Assembly (NCBI GenBank): GCA_038501625.1 | Contig: JAZAYU010000062.1 | Coordinates: 3,262,460 to 3,326,459 of the forward strand | From: Corbicula japonica | Lineage: Eukaryota; Mollusca; Bivalvia; Venerida; Cyrenidae | Length of the DNA stretch: 64,000 bases | Direction of reading: 5' to 3' | Part shown: piece after piece, positions 1-34,062 of the stretch | Layout: each line of letters starts with the position of its first letter | Position numbering within the stretch: position 1 is the stretch's first letter | Translations under genes and position numbers: made by a program | Notes under the pieces: model-generated | The model's database searches: none | What the model was told of the DNA's origin: nothing | What the model saw: only the letters and a program-made list of their open reading frames with translations

Positions 1-124
1 TTTTAATTATTTTCAAAATAGGAAATATATTCACAAACAGAACCATGTTGAAAACAGATTTCTGATGCAGATCTCTAAGTCCTTATTGCATTTTAAAACA
101 TTAATGCTTCAAAGTTACTTTCAG

Positions 125-336
125 TCAGTGAACAACATTCAGGCTTAAATACTTTCCCAGCTTTTGAAAGAGCTGTTCAACTGGAGCAGATGATGCAGGT
201 AGAGCCAGGTAGATTTCAGCCATCTTTGGCAACCTTGGTGGACTATCAGCATGTACAGTTCAATATTGGAGAGGGTTTAAATCAGAACTTTTACAAACTT
301 AAGACAAATATTGGTCAAGCTCTGACTGTTTCCTGA
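125..336 (+). CDS. Terminal coding exon of an unidentified upstream gene
   Basis: A frame of about 70 codons follows a good acceptor (TTACTTTCAG, ending at 124) and closes with TGA at 334-336. It begins with two bases of a split codon. The peptide has non-repetitive, protein-like composition, with segments such as QVEPGRFQPSLATLVDY and FNIGEGLNQNFYKLKTNIG. I do not recognise the family and see no membrane segment or cysteine pattern. A polyadenylation-type AATAAA at 484-489 is followed by a GT-rich stretch, which fits a 3' end about 160 bases after the stop. Most of the gene would lie to the left of the window. It could instead be a chance open frame. Confidence 0.45.
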
Positions 337-483
337 TGTGTGTCTATGACCTGTTGATGTCTGAGGAATTAAACTGTATATAGTGCTTGTGGAGACAAAG
401 TTAGAAGTAGCTTTCAGTCTGCCTTTGTACTCTGATGAACAGTATCGGCATTTTGCTTTAAAATTCCACTGGTATCCTTTGAT

Positions 484-489
484 AATAAA
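484..489 (+). terminator. Candidate polyadenylation signal AATAAA for the upstream gene
   Basis: AATAAA lies about 150 bases after the stop of the exon at 125-336 and is followed within 30 bases by a TG-rich run (around 514-525). The position suits a short 3' UTR. The hexamer is common in AT-rich DNA, so support is modest. Confidence 0.35.
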
Positions 490-1479
490 AAGTGATTTAA
501 TGTGCTTGAATTCATGTTGTGTGGATAACTGTTAAATCTGAAATGCCAAGTACATATTATATTCAAGTAATGCTTTATACCTTAGATTGAGAATAGATTT
601 TTTACACTTCTTAGTTACTCACTTAGTACAATTTATGAACAGAAAAAACCCATAACATTTCGTTTATTTCACCCAGGTATTCACATACAAATTTGGGTAA
701 AACAACATAAATAATTTATGAATAATTGCTTTGTGGTCTATAATAATTTTGCAAAGGCAACAAAAAATGATAAGAAACATAGAAAATAAAGAATAATACT
801 ATAGAATAAGAGGAATATTACATGGAAGAAAAATGTATCAACTTTCAATGAACTTGAATTCTCTTCATTTTAGGCTACTTAAACTAGTTATTTTATTTTC
901 ATGGCTTCATATTCGTCAATAGTCTAGCAACTATTTTAGGTTTATATCCAAATTAACACCTCTTTGAATGACCAGTAAGTGTTAAAGTTATAACTTCAGG
1001 TGACAATAGCTACTGCACAATAACCTGTGTTTTGCCATGTGTTACTGTTTGCTACAGGTAATTGAAGAGTAAATGAATTTAATTGACAATTATATTGCTT
1101 TTTTTGTATTTTAATTAATTAATTACAATTAAAATAATTGATTTTTGTTTCAATTATTAATTATTTTCAATTACTTGAAAAAAAGTAATGAATTATAATT
1201 AATCAAATTAAAATTGCAATTGGACCCAGGTCTGTTTACAGGACAGTACACCATATATTATACAGATCATTTTAGTTACATGGCATGTGTTTATCATATA
1301 AACACCGCGACGTAATTAAAATAAATTTCCTTCAACATATGATCCCGTCATTGGATGTTCGTCAACACCTCTTACGAGATTACTATCTCACCTGACGTCA
1401 CGTGATGAATGTCATCGCCGAAATCAATAGTGTTCTGTTCACTGTCAGTTTGTTTTGCAAAACGTCCGAAATGTTAAAA

Positions 1480-1660
1480 AAAATTAAAAGGAATTTTAAA
1501 AGCCTCTGAACACGACAAATATTATAATATTAACTATTGCAGGCTCGGTAAATTTGAGCCTTTTCATCGACAGTAAATGCGAATTACTGTCCACGCCACC
1601 TAGCCCCGGTTGTGTGCTTATCAATATTTAAACAAATACAACATGCTAAACGGCTTTCAG
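1480..1660 (+). mobile_element. R2 interspersed repeat (diverged copy)
   Basis: It resembles the R2 family: GAACACGACAAATAT, TTGCAGGCTCGG, and an inverted pair around the AATTACTGTCCACGCC segment. R2 copies here: 1480-1660, 19935-20105 (minus), 29140-29375, 31040-31262, 36398-36645, 37062-37190, 57235-57405 (minus) and 59765-59960. Confidence 0.7.
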
Positions 1661-1757
1661 TTTGGTTTTTAATAACAGCACTCATTGCATGTGTGGGGCG
1701 ACAATTAACAGCTGCCACACGGTTCAAACATCGCTAGTGTGATATTAAAAGAGATTT

Positions 1758-2020
1758 AAAAAGTGAAATATGCATATCAGGAATAGCCACACTCAGAAAA
1801 CAAAGCCTCCCCACGCAGCGAAAAGAAGAGAGCGAAAGAGAGCATGTGTTTATAACAATATTAAGTTCAAATAAGACATCACAAACATTAACGAAAAAAA
1901 GAACCATTGTGGTTACCGCCTTGGATCGGTCTGTGGCAAAACAATTTGCCAGTGGGAGTTTAAACCAGATTCTAGGGTGCACCAACCTCACACTTGCCCC
2001 AACAGGTTCTCATATAAAAA
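1758..2020 (+). mobile_element. R1 interspersed repeat, reference-like copy
   Basis: R1 starts with AAAGTGAAATATGCATATCA, continues with CACCAACCTCACACTTGCCC and ends with AACAGGTTCTCATAT in this shorter form. In longer copies (15125-15530, 63272-63890) it runs on through TGTTGCATGCAAAAGCACAC. It has no coding capacity and no clear tRNA promoter; the class is unknown to me. Short frames across R1 in any orientation are artefacts. Confidence 0.8.
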
Positions 2021-3129
2021 ACAAGTTAAAAGAACGTTTAAAGACAGTGACAGTAGAAAGAAAATGGCATTAGACTTTTGAAGCTCAGAGCCTTTTCCAC
2101 CTATGTTGATGATATCAGTTAATGGAACACACTTAAACATGACCCAAAAGTTGACAACAAACACACCTAGTTTTGTTTTTAATTTCACAATTATCATGAA
2201 GGGTTTTATTAAAAACATCAGCAAAATAATACAAGATTGTAAAGCATTATACAAATTTAGAAGTTCAAACGATAATATTAATGACCGCTTTTATGGACTT
2301 CAACTTAATAAAAACCTTTGTTATACACACAAAAAAATACATAAAGACAAACAAATTAACAAATAAAACAGTTGATATAGTACGCTTTTACCTAACTAGT
2401 ACATGTAACATGTTTGGCAAGAAAAACCCATATCGCTTACATTACAATACATTTTATTTCTGTGTGCGGGAACGCATGCGTTTTTGGCTGGACTCGTTAT
2501 GGAGTACTGGAGCCCAGCAGCGGAACCTTGCCAACGGATCATCAGATTTGCAAACAAAACATACCTAATAAAAATTATTGTTTTTGTCTTACTTTATCTA
2601 CAAAAAGCGCAACCTTCAGAACAAACTTCATTTATCTCTTGAAACAATACCTGGCTCTGAGCAAATATATTGGCACTCATTAAATAACAGAAATGGAATG
2701 CGTGGGAAAATAGTAAACTGGTTACCTGTAAAATTGAGGTTTTTGCTCTGAGTTATTATTATGTTGTAAACAGCGTAAGTTTTATTTTGCAGATGATTAG
2801 ATAGGGTTTAGGTTAAATGTAAATTATTATTATCTAAATTTCTGTTCTTATAAATATATTGTAAAACATGTATATACAAAATTTTTAAAATTGACAATTT
2901 ACTCTTCTTCAATAAATTATGTTCTTTTTATGAATAACTATCATTTTGACAAATTCTTAAAAGAGTACTTGTAATAAAATCTGAATCATAATTTATGACG
3001 TCATCGAATAAAGGACTAGAGAATAAATAATCAATCAAAGACAATTTAAAAAAGTTATATAAAATTATTAGTAAAATTTAAAAATATTATAGTGCTGTTT
3101 TCCTCCATTAATCCTAGGTACCTTCAGGA

Positions 3130-3257
3130 CCCTGCTAAATTGATGACAAGGTTCCCCATGGCCCTGCTAAACGGATGATGAGATTTCCCATGGCCCTGCT
3201 AAACGGATGACGAGATTTCCCATGGCCCTGCTAAACGGATGATGAGATTTCCCATAC
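3130..3257 (+). repeat. 32-bp minisatellite, four units
   Basis: CCCTGCTAAACGGATGATGA and the following ATTTCCCATGG recur at 3130, 3162, 3194 and 3226. The last two are almost identical; the first is diverged. Confidence 0.93.
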
Positions 3258-4895
3258 ACTGTTAAACGTGTTTTAAATACCGCCATCTGACAATAGCTAA
3301 GCGAATGATATATAATTTGATTGTTGAATTAATCTCATTGGGCCAGAAAATGAATGACTTCAGTTAGTACAATCCATTTTAATATCACATGATTTTATGC
3401 TGCAGTGTTTCTAAGTTTAAAGCAATAGATAGATTATATGCTTTAAAAGTTCTTCATTTTTTTAGCGATAATTTTAGAAAAAAGAAAGAAAAAATGCATA
3501 ATTGTTTCTAATACATCCTCGAAAAATTGGCAGTCGGAATCCGAGAGCTGCATGTTCATAAGATATTCATAGTAAATCCCTAACCTAACGGATAGATTTT
3601 ATATGCGAATTAGTTAATTAAGTTTGTGTTATTTTTATTTAAATCGTATATACTTTATATTTTTATATATTTTACATATAAACAGTTTTGCGTGGTTCCA
3701 AGCAACCTTATGCGCCTGACGATGATGTAGAAAAGTTACTGAGGATAACAATTTCACGTGGTTTGTTTTCAAATTTCGCGTGTTCTGAGCTCAGAAATTC
3801 GCAAATGAAAACTTCTGGCAAAAAAAAATATTTAAGAACTAAATCTCATAAAATTCATACTTTTTGTAGGATTTATCTTGTGCAGAATTGTTTTTTAGCA
3901 TATTGACAAAATCGTTTTGAGATATTAAATGATACTTCAGCATTACATTTTGTGGATGTTGTAGAAAATAAATCGAGATAACAAACGATACGTCAGCACC
4001 AAAATTTGGGAAATATATATACAAAATAAAAAAAATAAATTTGGTAAATAAATTTTTGGTTTTATATTGAAAGATTTCTAAAAGACAAAAATAGTATTAT
4101 GAATCCAAGATGTTGCGTGATAAGTCTGCTAAGAATACACGCGTTCGCGTCATTGATAGCAGAATTCCTATTCTTTCAACATTGATTAAAATCGGTAACC
4201 TTAAATCAACATCAAATCAACCTTCAATAGTTTATGATTAATCAAAATACTGGAAAAAATTGTTTTCATTCTAGTCAAACTATACTAATTATCGAGATTA
4301 ACAGTAAGTTCAGTTAATCTTTTGATCTTTGAAGTTGCTTTTAAAAATTAGGTTGTTAATCACGATGTAACATGTGTATGGCCAAAAGGGTATTCACGAG
4401 TAATAGAAAGGCGAAAAGCACCACTTACTGAAATAACTTAATAATTCTGAATAATTGTTCATTTCACGATCAGTGAGAGCTTTGTTGTACATGTTTAAGG
4501 CTTACATGACCGATTGCACCAACTTTTAACACAGATGCATTTTTCCTTGTAGACGTTTTTAGGCAGCAACAAATGGTTTATTTGGATGTCCAGATGGTAA
4601 ATATATTAAAAACAATTGCTATGAATCTACAATGGTTAGTGTAGCTATATAAAGTTTGACGAATAAATGGTCCTCATTTTCAAAGGATTTGGACAGCAAA
4701 TAACGATCAAAAAGGATTTTGCCAGCAAATAACGATAAAATGGCTTGAATTTGTCAGGAAAACATTTTATTCTTACAGTTATCGAAAACTGTTTTTTTTA
4801 TCATTTTGTTGTCCTTTTTATATATTTTGCTGATAACGTTCAAAACCTATATGTGATGCAGTAATAGATCGGAATTCGAACGAGCATCGACATAG

Positions 4896-5175
4896 TAAAT
4901 GATAGTGTCTCTAGCTTGGAGCGAGCAAGAATCGTCACGGCGACAGCGCCTAGCCCTGCAATTCCTGCGATGCAACCAACTGAGCTAACGGAACAACTTC
5001 CAAAAAGGTTGATCGGATAGCTCTGATATACGTAACCATGACTGAATGACATGGGTAACGGGTTATTTTACTGATAACAGTACTAACAGTACTGACTAAA
5101 TGTACGGGGAGACTTTTTAAGGCCGCCAGACTGCACAAGTAGCGCTATTGATAGTGTCTCTAGCTAGGAGTAAGG
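4896..5175 (-). mobile_element. tRNA-derived SINE, minus strand, with start of a second unit
   Basis: Read on the minus strand, a roughly 165-bp body is followed by a tRNA-like 3' part with box B near the AGCTAGAGACACTATCATTT end. Box A (TAGCTCAGTTGG-like) is recognisable. The plus sequence at 5152-5175 repeats the 3' end (TAGTGTCTCTAGCTAGGAG), so a second unit was joined head to tail. Confidence 0.8.
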
Positions 5176-5929
5176 TTGTCTAGTAAGAACAATTTTTTGC
5201 ACTAAAATGTGTAAAAAAGATGCAGATTATTTAACTCTACAACAATACGACATTTAAAATGTTCATTTTGCGTGGCATAGGCTCCGTTCTATCTCTACTG
5301 AACTTGCATGATTAATAGTTCTGTAGCCATTTCTCATATGCTTTTTCACTTTTTATTATTTTTAAATAGCGAATGTTAAATTAAATTGTTAAAGTATTTG
5401 CTCAATGATCAGAATGAAATAATACGTTGTTAAGAATATATAAGAATAGTATGTATTTATGACTTTTTACTTTAACGAACACGGACAATACCACCAAAAA
5501 TTACATATATTTATGTGTCTGTCTTTGGATTGACCTTAAGGTCAAAAAACACATCACTACACTGTTATTTTTTCTTCAAATTGGTTAAATTTTCAGAACG
5601 GACGCCTTAAAAAAATACATTTATATAATTTTATAAAGACAAACTGCGGATGCAAATTAACAAAATTAACGAAAAAATGATCTAGCGGGGACATCATGAA
5701 TGTACCCAGTAATAATTACTAAGTGCTATGTGTCATCTCACATTATTTATCAAGAGCTTTGTGAACTTGGCCAAACGTTATTGTTTTTGCTGGTTTAATA
5801 TGTTTAATTTCATACAGAACACATTATAGTTCAGTATTGCAATCCTCAAATATGTTTCTTGATATTATTCATTATCTGATATTACAAAACATGACACGGC
5901 ATCTTGATTTGTAGGAAGTAACGCCGTAA

Positions 5930-7130
5930 ATTATACAGTTCATTAAATTTTCATGACATTTGTTTATCATTTAAACACCGCCGCGTAATTAAATTGAATT
6001 TCCTTCAACATCTGATCCCTAGATTGTTTCTTCGTTAACACCTCTTACATGATTACTATCTCACCTGCCATCACGTGATTAAGAAACTTAAGCCGTAGTT
6101 GTCGTTGTCAATCAATTAAGAGTTCCGTTCACTAACGAATGGCTTTGGAAAATTCAAATTACAAAGGAATTTGGAAAATGTACTTTGAAAATTAAAAAAA
6201 AAACAACAACGACATTTTATTGTGTCGGTTATTCAAGAGTTTTCAACAAACAACAACAAAAGCGAAAAATGCATAGCAGGAATGGCCGTATCCAGTAGAC
6301 AGAGCCTCCCCGCATAGCCAAAAGTTATGAGAGATGAAAAGAGCATGGTTATACAATGATCAGTTTCAAAAGACGCCACAAACAATTAACGAAAGTGAGA
6401 ACTTGAGGGTTACAACCTTGGAACGGTCAGTGGTAATCAATTTGCAACTTAGTGTTTAAACCAGGTTCTAAGTAAAGTTATTAAACTACAACGAAATGCA
6501 ACTTTTTATCGATGTTCGTTCCCAATGACAGCTCAATATATAAAACTGGTAAATAGACAGTAGTGAATATATACCTTGCTCAAATGATCAGAAGAAAACA
6601 TTTGGTTTTGAAAATAGGAAGTAATATACATTAAGAAATTTAAAAAATACGGTAGTATTATTGACACTTCCATTCCTTTTCAAATTTACGACTGTCAAAA
6701 AACATGATTATGGTCTACATGAAAAATTAAAAAATGAAAAAAAAACAACAAACAACAAAGTCCATAAATCGGTCAATTATTATAATTCTATTTTTGCAAT
6801 CAACAGACAATTAAATTGTCAGCAGTTATCAAAGACGTGGAAACGCAGTTGCTAAACACGTTATGGAGCACTGGTTCTTGGTTCTCATCAGGTGCTCGGC
6901 AGTGGAATCGAGCCAGCGGATCAACAGATTTGCGAACACACAAAGTTAATAAAACGCGATTTCCCCCGAGAATTCATTGAAAAGAAAGCAAACTCCAGAA
7001 GAATCTCCGGTAATCCATTGCAAACAATACCTGGCTCAGAGCAAATACATAAGCAATTATTTAACAGCAGATATAAAAGTGCTTGGGAAAATAGTAAACT
7101 TTGCTACCTACAACATTGAGTTTCTCTTTG
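5930..7130 (+). repeat. Composite repeat block, copy 2
   Basis: It is the partner of the block at 1235-2750 in the same orientation, about 4.7 kb away. Shared landmarks include AACACCGCCGCGTAATTAAA near 5980, an R1 copy at about 6264-6480 and AACAATACCTGGCTCAGAGC near 7023. The frames at 6661 and 6892 belong to this repeat. Confidence 0.7.
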
Positions 7131-7460
7131 GCACTCGTTCATTCTAGTAAACTGCATTTTATTCTGGCAAACAAATGGAAACGGATTTCTTGATACGCTT
7201 AGCCGGTAAAACTTAAGAATTACGAAATGATCTGTTAATCTTTTCAATGATAATTATGTTGGTCATTTCAAATACGAGTGAGGGCAAAAAAGCGTTATTT
7301 TTATATTAAACTGAAGTTCATTAGGGTATATTTTACAGGTAAGCGATAAAAATTGCTTCCTATCTATATTAAACAAATCGTCTAGATATCGCGGGAATGT
7401 CTTGTCAACGGTTTAACCCTTTGCTCGAATAATGCTTAAATTCCATGAACCAACAGTGCA

Positions 7461-7590
7461 GGGCTGAAGGTTATAAAACTGAGATTGGAAACCAGTCTCA
7501 AATCTCAAGCATTTGACTGTTCGCCATTTCAGCCAATCAGATGCTTGAGATTTGAGACTGGTTTCCATGCTCAGCTTTATAACATTGGGC
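7461..7590. mobile_element. Palindromic element copy 1
   Basis: Left arm GGCTGAAGGTTATAAAACTG with AACCAGTCTCAAATCTCAAG. The right arm is its reverse complement, with a small central rearrangement. No coding content. Confidence 0.85.
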
Positions 7591-8743
7591 ACAGATTATG
7601 ATCAGGCTTCTTGCCTGATTTTAATCTACACTGGTCTTTTTCTTGCGCAGATATTAATCTAAAAATGTAAATTTGCAGGCTGATCTGGATCTACGCTGGT
7701 AGCACATGGGAGTGGAGTAAATAGGTAAACATCTGATGCTGTTTTAAAAACACTAAGTAATATATAACACCAATTTTTATTACAGAGATCGTACACCATT
7801 ATTGTCACAGCATTGCACAAGAAACAAGGCAACGCAGGTAAATGTTCAACATATTTTACCATACTAAAGTATAAGCAACTAAAACAAATTTTTATTAAAG
7901 AAAAAAAAAACAACACCGAAATGCAAATTTCACTTTTTCAGAAGTTTTCAAACCCAAAAACTTAAAGCATATATACGAATAATAACTTTTTATTTATTTA
8001 TTAATTTTAATGCTCTATTAGTAACATTTTGTTGTTAAGAATCATTTTTTTAGTATTTCCGACTTTTACCACTTAGTTTTCTTAAAAAAATATAAGGAAT
8101 ATAATGGTAATGAAATAATTCATCGGAAGTTTCAAACCAATTAAGCAATTACCCACTGAGAGACTTTCAACTGTATTCATTTATTTCCACATAATGCTTA
8201 TATTGATTGTATTGAATTCAAAGGCATCACGATGTTGCAATTATGCAAGAAAAGTAAACAAAACATGATTGATTAGGTAACGGATGACAAAATCAATCCC
8301 TGAACATTGGTCCCCAGGAAAGTAACATTTGAGGTTATTATCTTGGAAAACAATCATGCAAATCTCTTCTAGATAATTATATTGCCATTGTGCACTAGCG
8401 TGTCACAATGCGATAAGCCGTAATGAGGCGTTACATAGCGTGTCAACATTTACTCCTGGACAGATTAGCCTCTGCCGTTTGATGTTTATTGGCAGGTCAT
8501 TTTTCTTGATTTATTTCTATTCGTTTCATGGTTTTATTTCCTGGTTTACAGCGTATCTCTTTACAGTGTTGTTTTTTATACTGGTTAGGTTTTCGATTTA
8601 TTTGTCTGACTGTCGGTTTTTCCCTCGTTTGATGTTGCTTCTAATGTATTAACAATATGCATTGTTGCAACAGAATAAAACGATAATTTATAGGGAATTC
8701 CTCTTTTTCTGAACAATTAAACTGTTTTATGTTAGACTATTTT

Positions 8744-9260
8744 GTTAAAAAAGTGAATCGTGCAAAACAGGAATAGCCACATTCAGAAAATCCGGCTTCC
8801 CCAACAGCCAAAAAAGAAAGGAAAAGAGAGCATGTTTGTTTTAATGATCAGGTTCAAATGGGGCATGTCACGGAAAAAGGTACCTTCGGTCATTTTTAGT
8901 GATATTTAGTTTTTACTAAATTTAGAAAGAACTTACAACTATATATCAATTTCTTATAACTAAAATAAGATTTTGTTACACATTTTGACGATAAAATGGT
9001 ATTTTTACCTCGAAATGCATAACAAGTAATGTCGTCTGCTCAAGTTTATGACGTCATTTCAAAGATTGACGTCAACTGTCCGAAGGAAAATTTTCCCGTG
9101 ACGCGCCCAAAATAAGAGACCACTAACAATTAACCAAAAAGAGAACCTGATGGGTTACAGCCTTGGAACGGCCAGTGGTTAATATAATTCCGCTCAGATT
9201 TTGAACAGTTTTAAGCGTTCACCAAACTGACACTTGCTTCCAACAGGTTCTTATATCGAC
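8744..9260 (+). mobile_element. R1 copy interrupted by a CRE-bearing MITE
   Basis: R1 sequence runs from about 8744 to 8859 and resumes at 9109 to 9260; the MITE at 8860-9108 sits between. An R1-like tail piece (CTGCATGCAAAAGCACACAA) occurs at about 9625-9700. Confidence 0.75.
8860..9108. mobile_element. MITE with about 28-bp TIRs and two CRE palindromes, copy 1
   Basis: The left end GGGGCATGTCACGGAAAAAG and right end TTTTCCCGTGACGCGCCC are inverted repeats. AAAT flanks both sides as a likely target duplication, and the element interrupts an R1 copy. TGACGTCA occurs at 9049-9056 and 9067-9074. Other copies: 53563-53813 and 61947-62200. Confidence 0.85.
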
Positions 9261-9419
9261 AAACAAAAGTACAACTATAAAGTATTTTAAAAATTAATAT
9301 GTTAGATGTATTCTGGATTTAAAGGACTTTCCATAGTGCTAGAAAAGTTAACATTTTATTTTCTGATGTTCATATATGGTATTCAACAATAAAAAAAACA
9401 ACTAACAACTACCTGATTA

Positions 9420-9556
9420 GGAGTTTGCCAAAATTGAACAAATGGTTCTCGCTCTTTCAGATGACTTGAGACCGGATGTTATTATTTTGCAGTTTGGAAG
9501 TATGGACAATGTTCAGATTAAAGAATTACATATACCGTGTTTACAACTGTTTTAAG
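9420..9556 (+). pseudogene. Short coding-like remnant, possibly from a transposon protein
   Basis: An open frame reads LALSDDLRPDVIILQFGSMD and ends at TAA. The D-V-I-I-L-Q-F-G-S motif resembles the start of SGNH-hydrolase-like domains found in some animal retroelements. It has no start codon context, no partner exons, and does not fit the ligand phases. Family assignment is tentative. Confidence 0.25.
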
Positions 9557-9811
9557 TACCAGACAAAAGAAAGCTATTTTCTACTTGTTAACAGTATTAT
9601 AGACCGGGACATGCATCGGTAAATAACCTCCAACCCACCCACCATCTCGACACTGCTGCATGCAAAAGCACACAAAAGAAAACCTCTATCTAACATTGTT
9701 ATTATAAATTAATATGCGATTCCCAACGTATGCTAAAAAAATAGTCCTTTTTTATTTTTTCATGTCTCTTCGGTAGATAACTGTGCATATTTCGCCAATT
9801 CTGTATTCCAG

Positions 9812-32510
<22,699 letters not shown>

Positions 32511-32640
32511 GTCACGAATATTGAACTGCAAAAATCTAGCTACCAATCCAACGCAACGGCGTTTTCTGGTTTAATACATGGTCACGAATTCGATGACACC
32601 GAAGTAATTGTTTAAGAAAACCATAAAGACCCTGGACGAA

Positions 32641-32733
32641 TGTTATAAACCTGCGATTTGAAACCAGTCCCAAATCTCAAGCATCTGATAGTCTGAAATG
32701 GAGACTGGTTTCCATGTTCAGTTTAATAACCAT
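32641..32733. mobile_element. Palindromic element, shortened copy, just past the ligand gene
   Basis: It matches both arms of the palindrome family (see 21197-21344), including TCAAATCTCAAGCATCTGAT and GGTTTCCATG, but most of the right arm's centre is missing. It lies 26 bases after the second stop, so it probably sits in the 3' UTR. Confidence 0.75.
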
Positions 32734-32847
32734 ATGTACTTTCCATGAACTAGAACTAACTGAGATGTAGTCAACAATGAAATGCACGAAATTGAAAATT
32801 CGAACACTGGTCAATCGAAGGAGGAGAAAGATCCGATGACTGCTTTT

Positions 32848-32950
32848 AGTTGCCCAGCAACGAAGATTCGCTTTTCTAAAAGTTCAAAACCCTGTTGTGA
32901 GTTGCCCAGCAACGAAGATTCGCCTTTCTAAAAGTTCAAAGCTCTGTTGT
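32848..32950 (+). repeat. 52-bp direct repeat, two copies
   Basis: AGTTGCCCAGCAACGAAGAT and the following 32 bases occur at 32848 and again at 32900. The copies are nearly identical, so the duplication is recent. It lies in the presumed 3' UTR or flank of the Notch ligand. Confidence 0.9.
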
Positions 32951-33737
32951 AATTGTAGTATGTTTTGTAATAGCTTATTCGTGGAAGCATTGCAACAAAC
33001 GCTTAGACTAATTGCAGTCTAAGCTACTTTTGGCTGAAATATTTAAAAATGTTCAACCTAGATTGTGCGTGACAAGCAATGTATTAATTGCTCATGCTTC
33101 TGAGAGTAAAAATGCTGTGAACATGGATAAAAGGCTTCGAAAAGATGCAAACGTATTACATGGAAACAATCCAGGAGCACACCATAATGTATGGAAAACC
33201 ACATGTGTTTTAATGTGCCTATTACATCATAACCCAGCATGTTCTCGTATATCTGAGTGACAAGAACATGTGCAATTTAAATACAACTTGGTATAAGATT
33301 AATTGTCATAAACCATATGTTTATTTTATTGTGCCTATTACATCATAACCCAACATGTCATGTATACATTGGAGAGACAAGAACATGCGCCATTTATATA
33401 CAGCTTAGTATGCGATTAAACGTCATATAACCATGTGTGTTTTAATGTGCCTGTTACATCAAAACCAAGCATTTCATATATTCACTGGATAAACAAGAAC
33501 ATGTGCCATTTAAATACATCTTGGTACGAGATTAAATATCTTATAACCATATGTGTTTTAATGTGCCGGTACATTAAACCCAGCATGTCATATATACATT
33601 GGAGAGACAAGAACATGTGCCATTTAAATACAATTTATAGCTAAATTGGCGATGTTTACAATAATTAATAGAATGTAAACTCGAGTTAAGGCAATTTTAC
33701 GCGTTAAAATTACTATTTTGCCTGTTTATATCACATC

Positions 33738-33812
33738 GTCCTGATAGCTTAGTGGTTAACGCGTCTGGCTGCCATCGGCCGAACTTTTTTCGACACGGGT
33801 TCGATTCACACT
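33738..33812 (+). other. tRNA-like sequence (Pol III A/B boxes), plus strand
   Basis: Box A TAGCTTAGTGG and box B GGTTCGATTC are spaced as in tRNA genes. The acceptor stem does not pair well, so it is more likely a tRNA-derived module of a mobile element than a working tRNA gene. Confidence 0.5.
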
Positions 33813-33966
33813 GATACACGGCTTTCAAGGAAATATTTAAGATTTATATTTTTTTAAGTTTTACTGCAGTCATTTTAAAGCATTATAATATGTATTTTGC
33901 TGCATGTATTTTGTACTTTTATCGCGGAAATAATTATTGTGTAAAAAATATTTTTAAAAAATGTGA

Positions 33967-34062
33967 ACAAAAACATGTTTCGAACCTACAACCTATAACA
34001 GCGAAGCTACCATTAAATGTTTAAATGACTGCGTCTTAGACCACTCGGCTAATGGGACAAGT
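33967..34062 (-). other. tRNA-like sequence of class II shape, minus strand
   Basis: On the minus strand, TAGCCGAGTGGTCTAAGACG is the D-arm signature of tRNA-Leu/Ser. It is followed by a region that can form a variable-arm hairpin (TAGCTTCGCTG) and box B GGTTCGAAAC. The acceptor ends pair poorly. Probably a degenerate tRNA-Leu-like module inside the insert. Confidence 0.5.

Larger units (their letters stand above)
1235..2750 (+). repeat. Composite repeat block, copy 1 (paired with 5930-7130)
   Basis: Three segments occur in the same order in both places. First, a roughly 200-bp stretch with TTATCATATAAACACCGC and CTTACGAGATTACTATCTCA. Second, an R1 copy. Third, a segment with AGCAGCGGAACCTTGCC or its variant and AAACAATACCTGGCTCTGAG. 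The open frames between 1734 and 2683 fall inside it and look like no known protein. Confidence 0.7.
337..9811. other. Gene-poor 9.5 kb between the first exon fragment and the Notch ligand
   Basis: No open frame here looks like a gene. I searched for the missing signal-peptide and MNNL exons of the ligand downstream and found no stretch with the expected Cys-Cys and FRxCL patterns. The content is mostly repeats, listed separately: R1 and R2 copies, a repeated block at 1235-2750 and 5930-7130, a 32-bp minisatellite, a SINE, a palindrome and a CRE-bearing MITE. The intervals 3260-4890 and 7130-8740 otherwise show only AT-rich sequence. Confidence 0.6.

Noticed and set aside
8440..8652. A 70-codon aromatic-rich frame before the ligand gene, considered for a signal peptide or MNNL exon
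   Set aside because: It lacks the MNNL cysteines, has no suitable splice phase to 9812 and its composition is explained by T-rich DNA.
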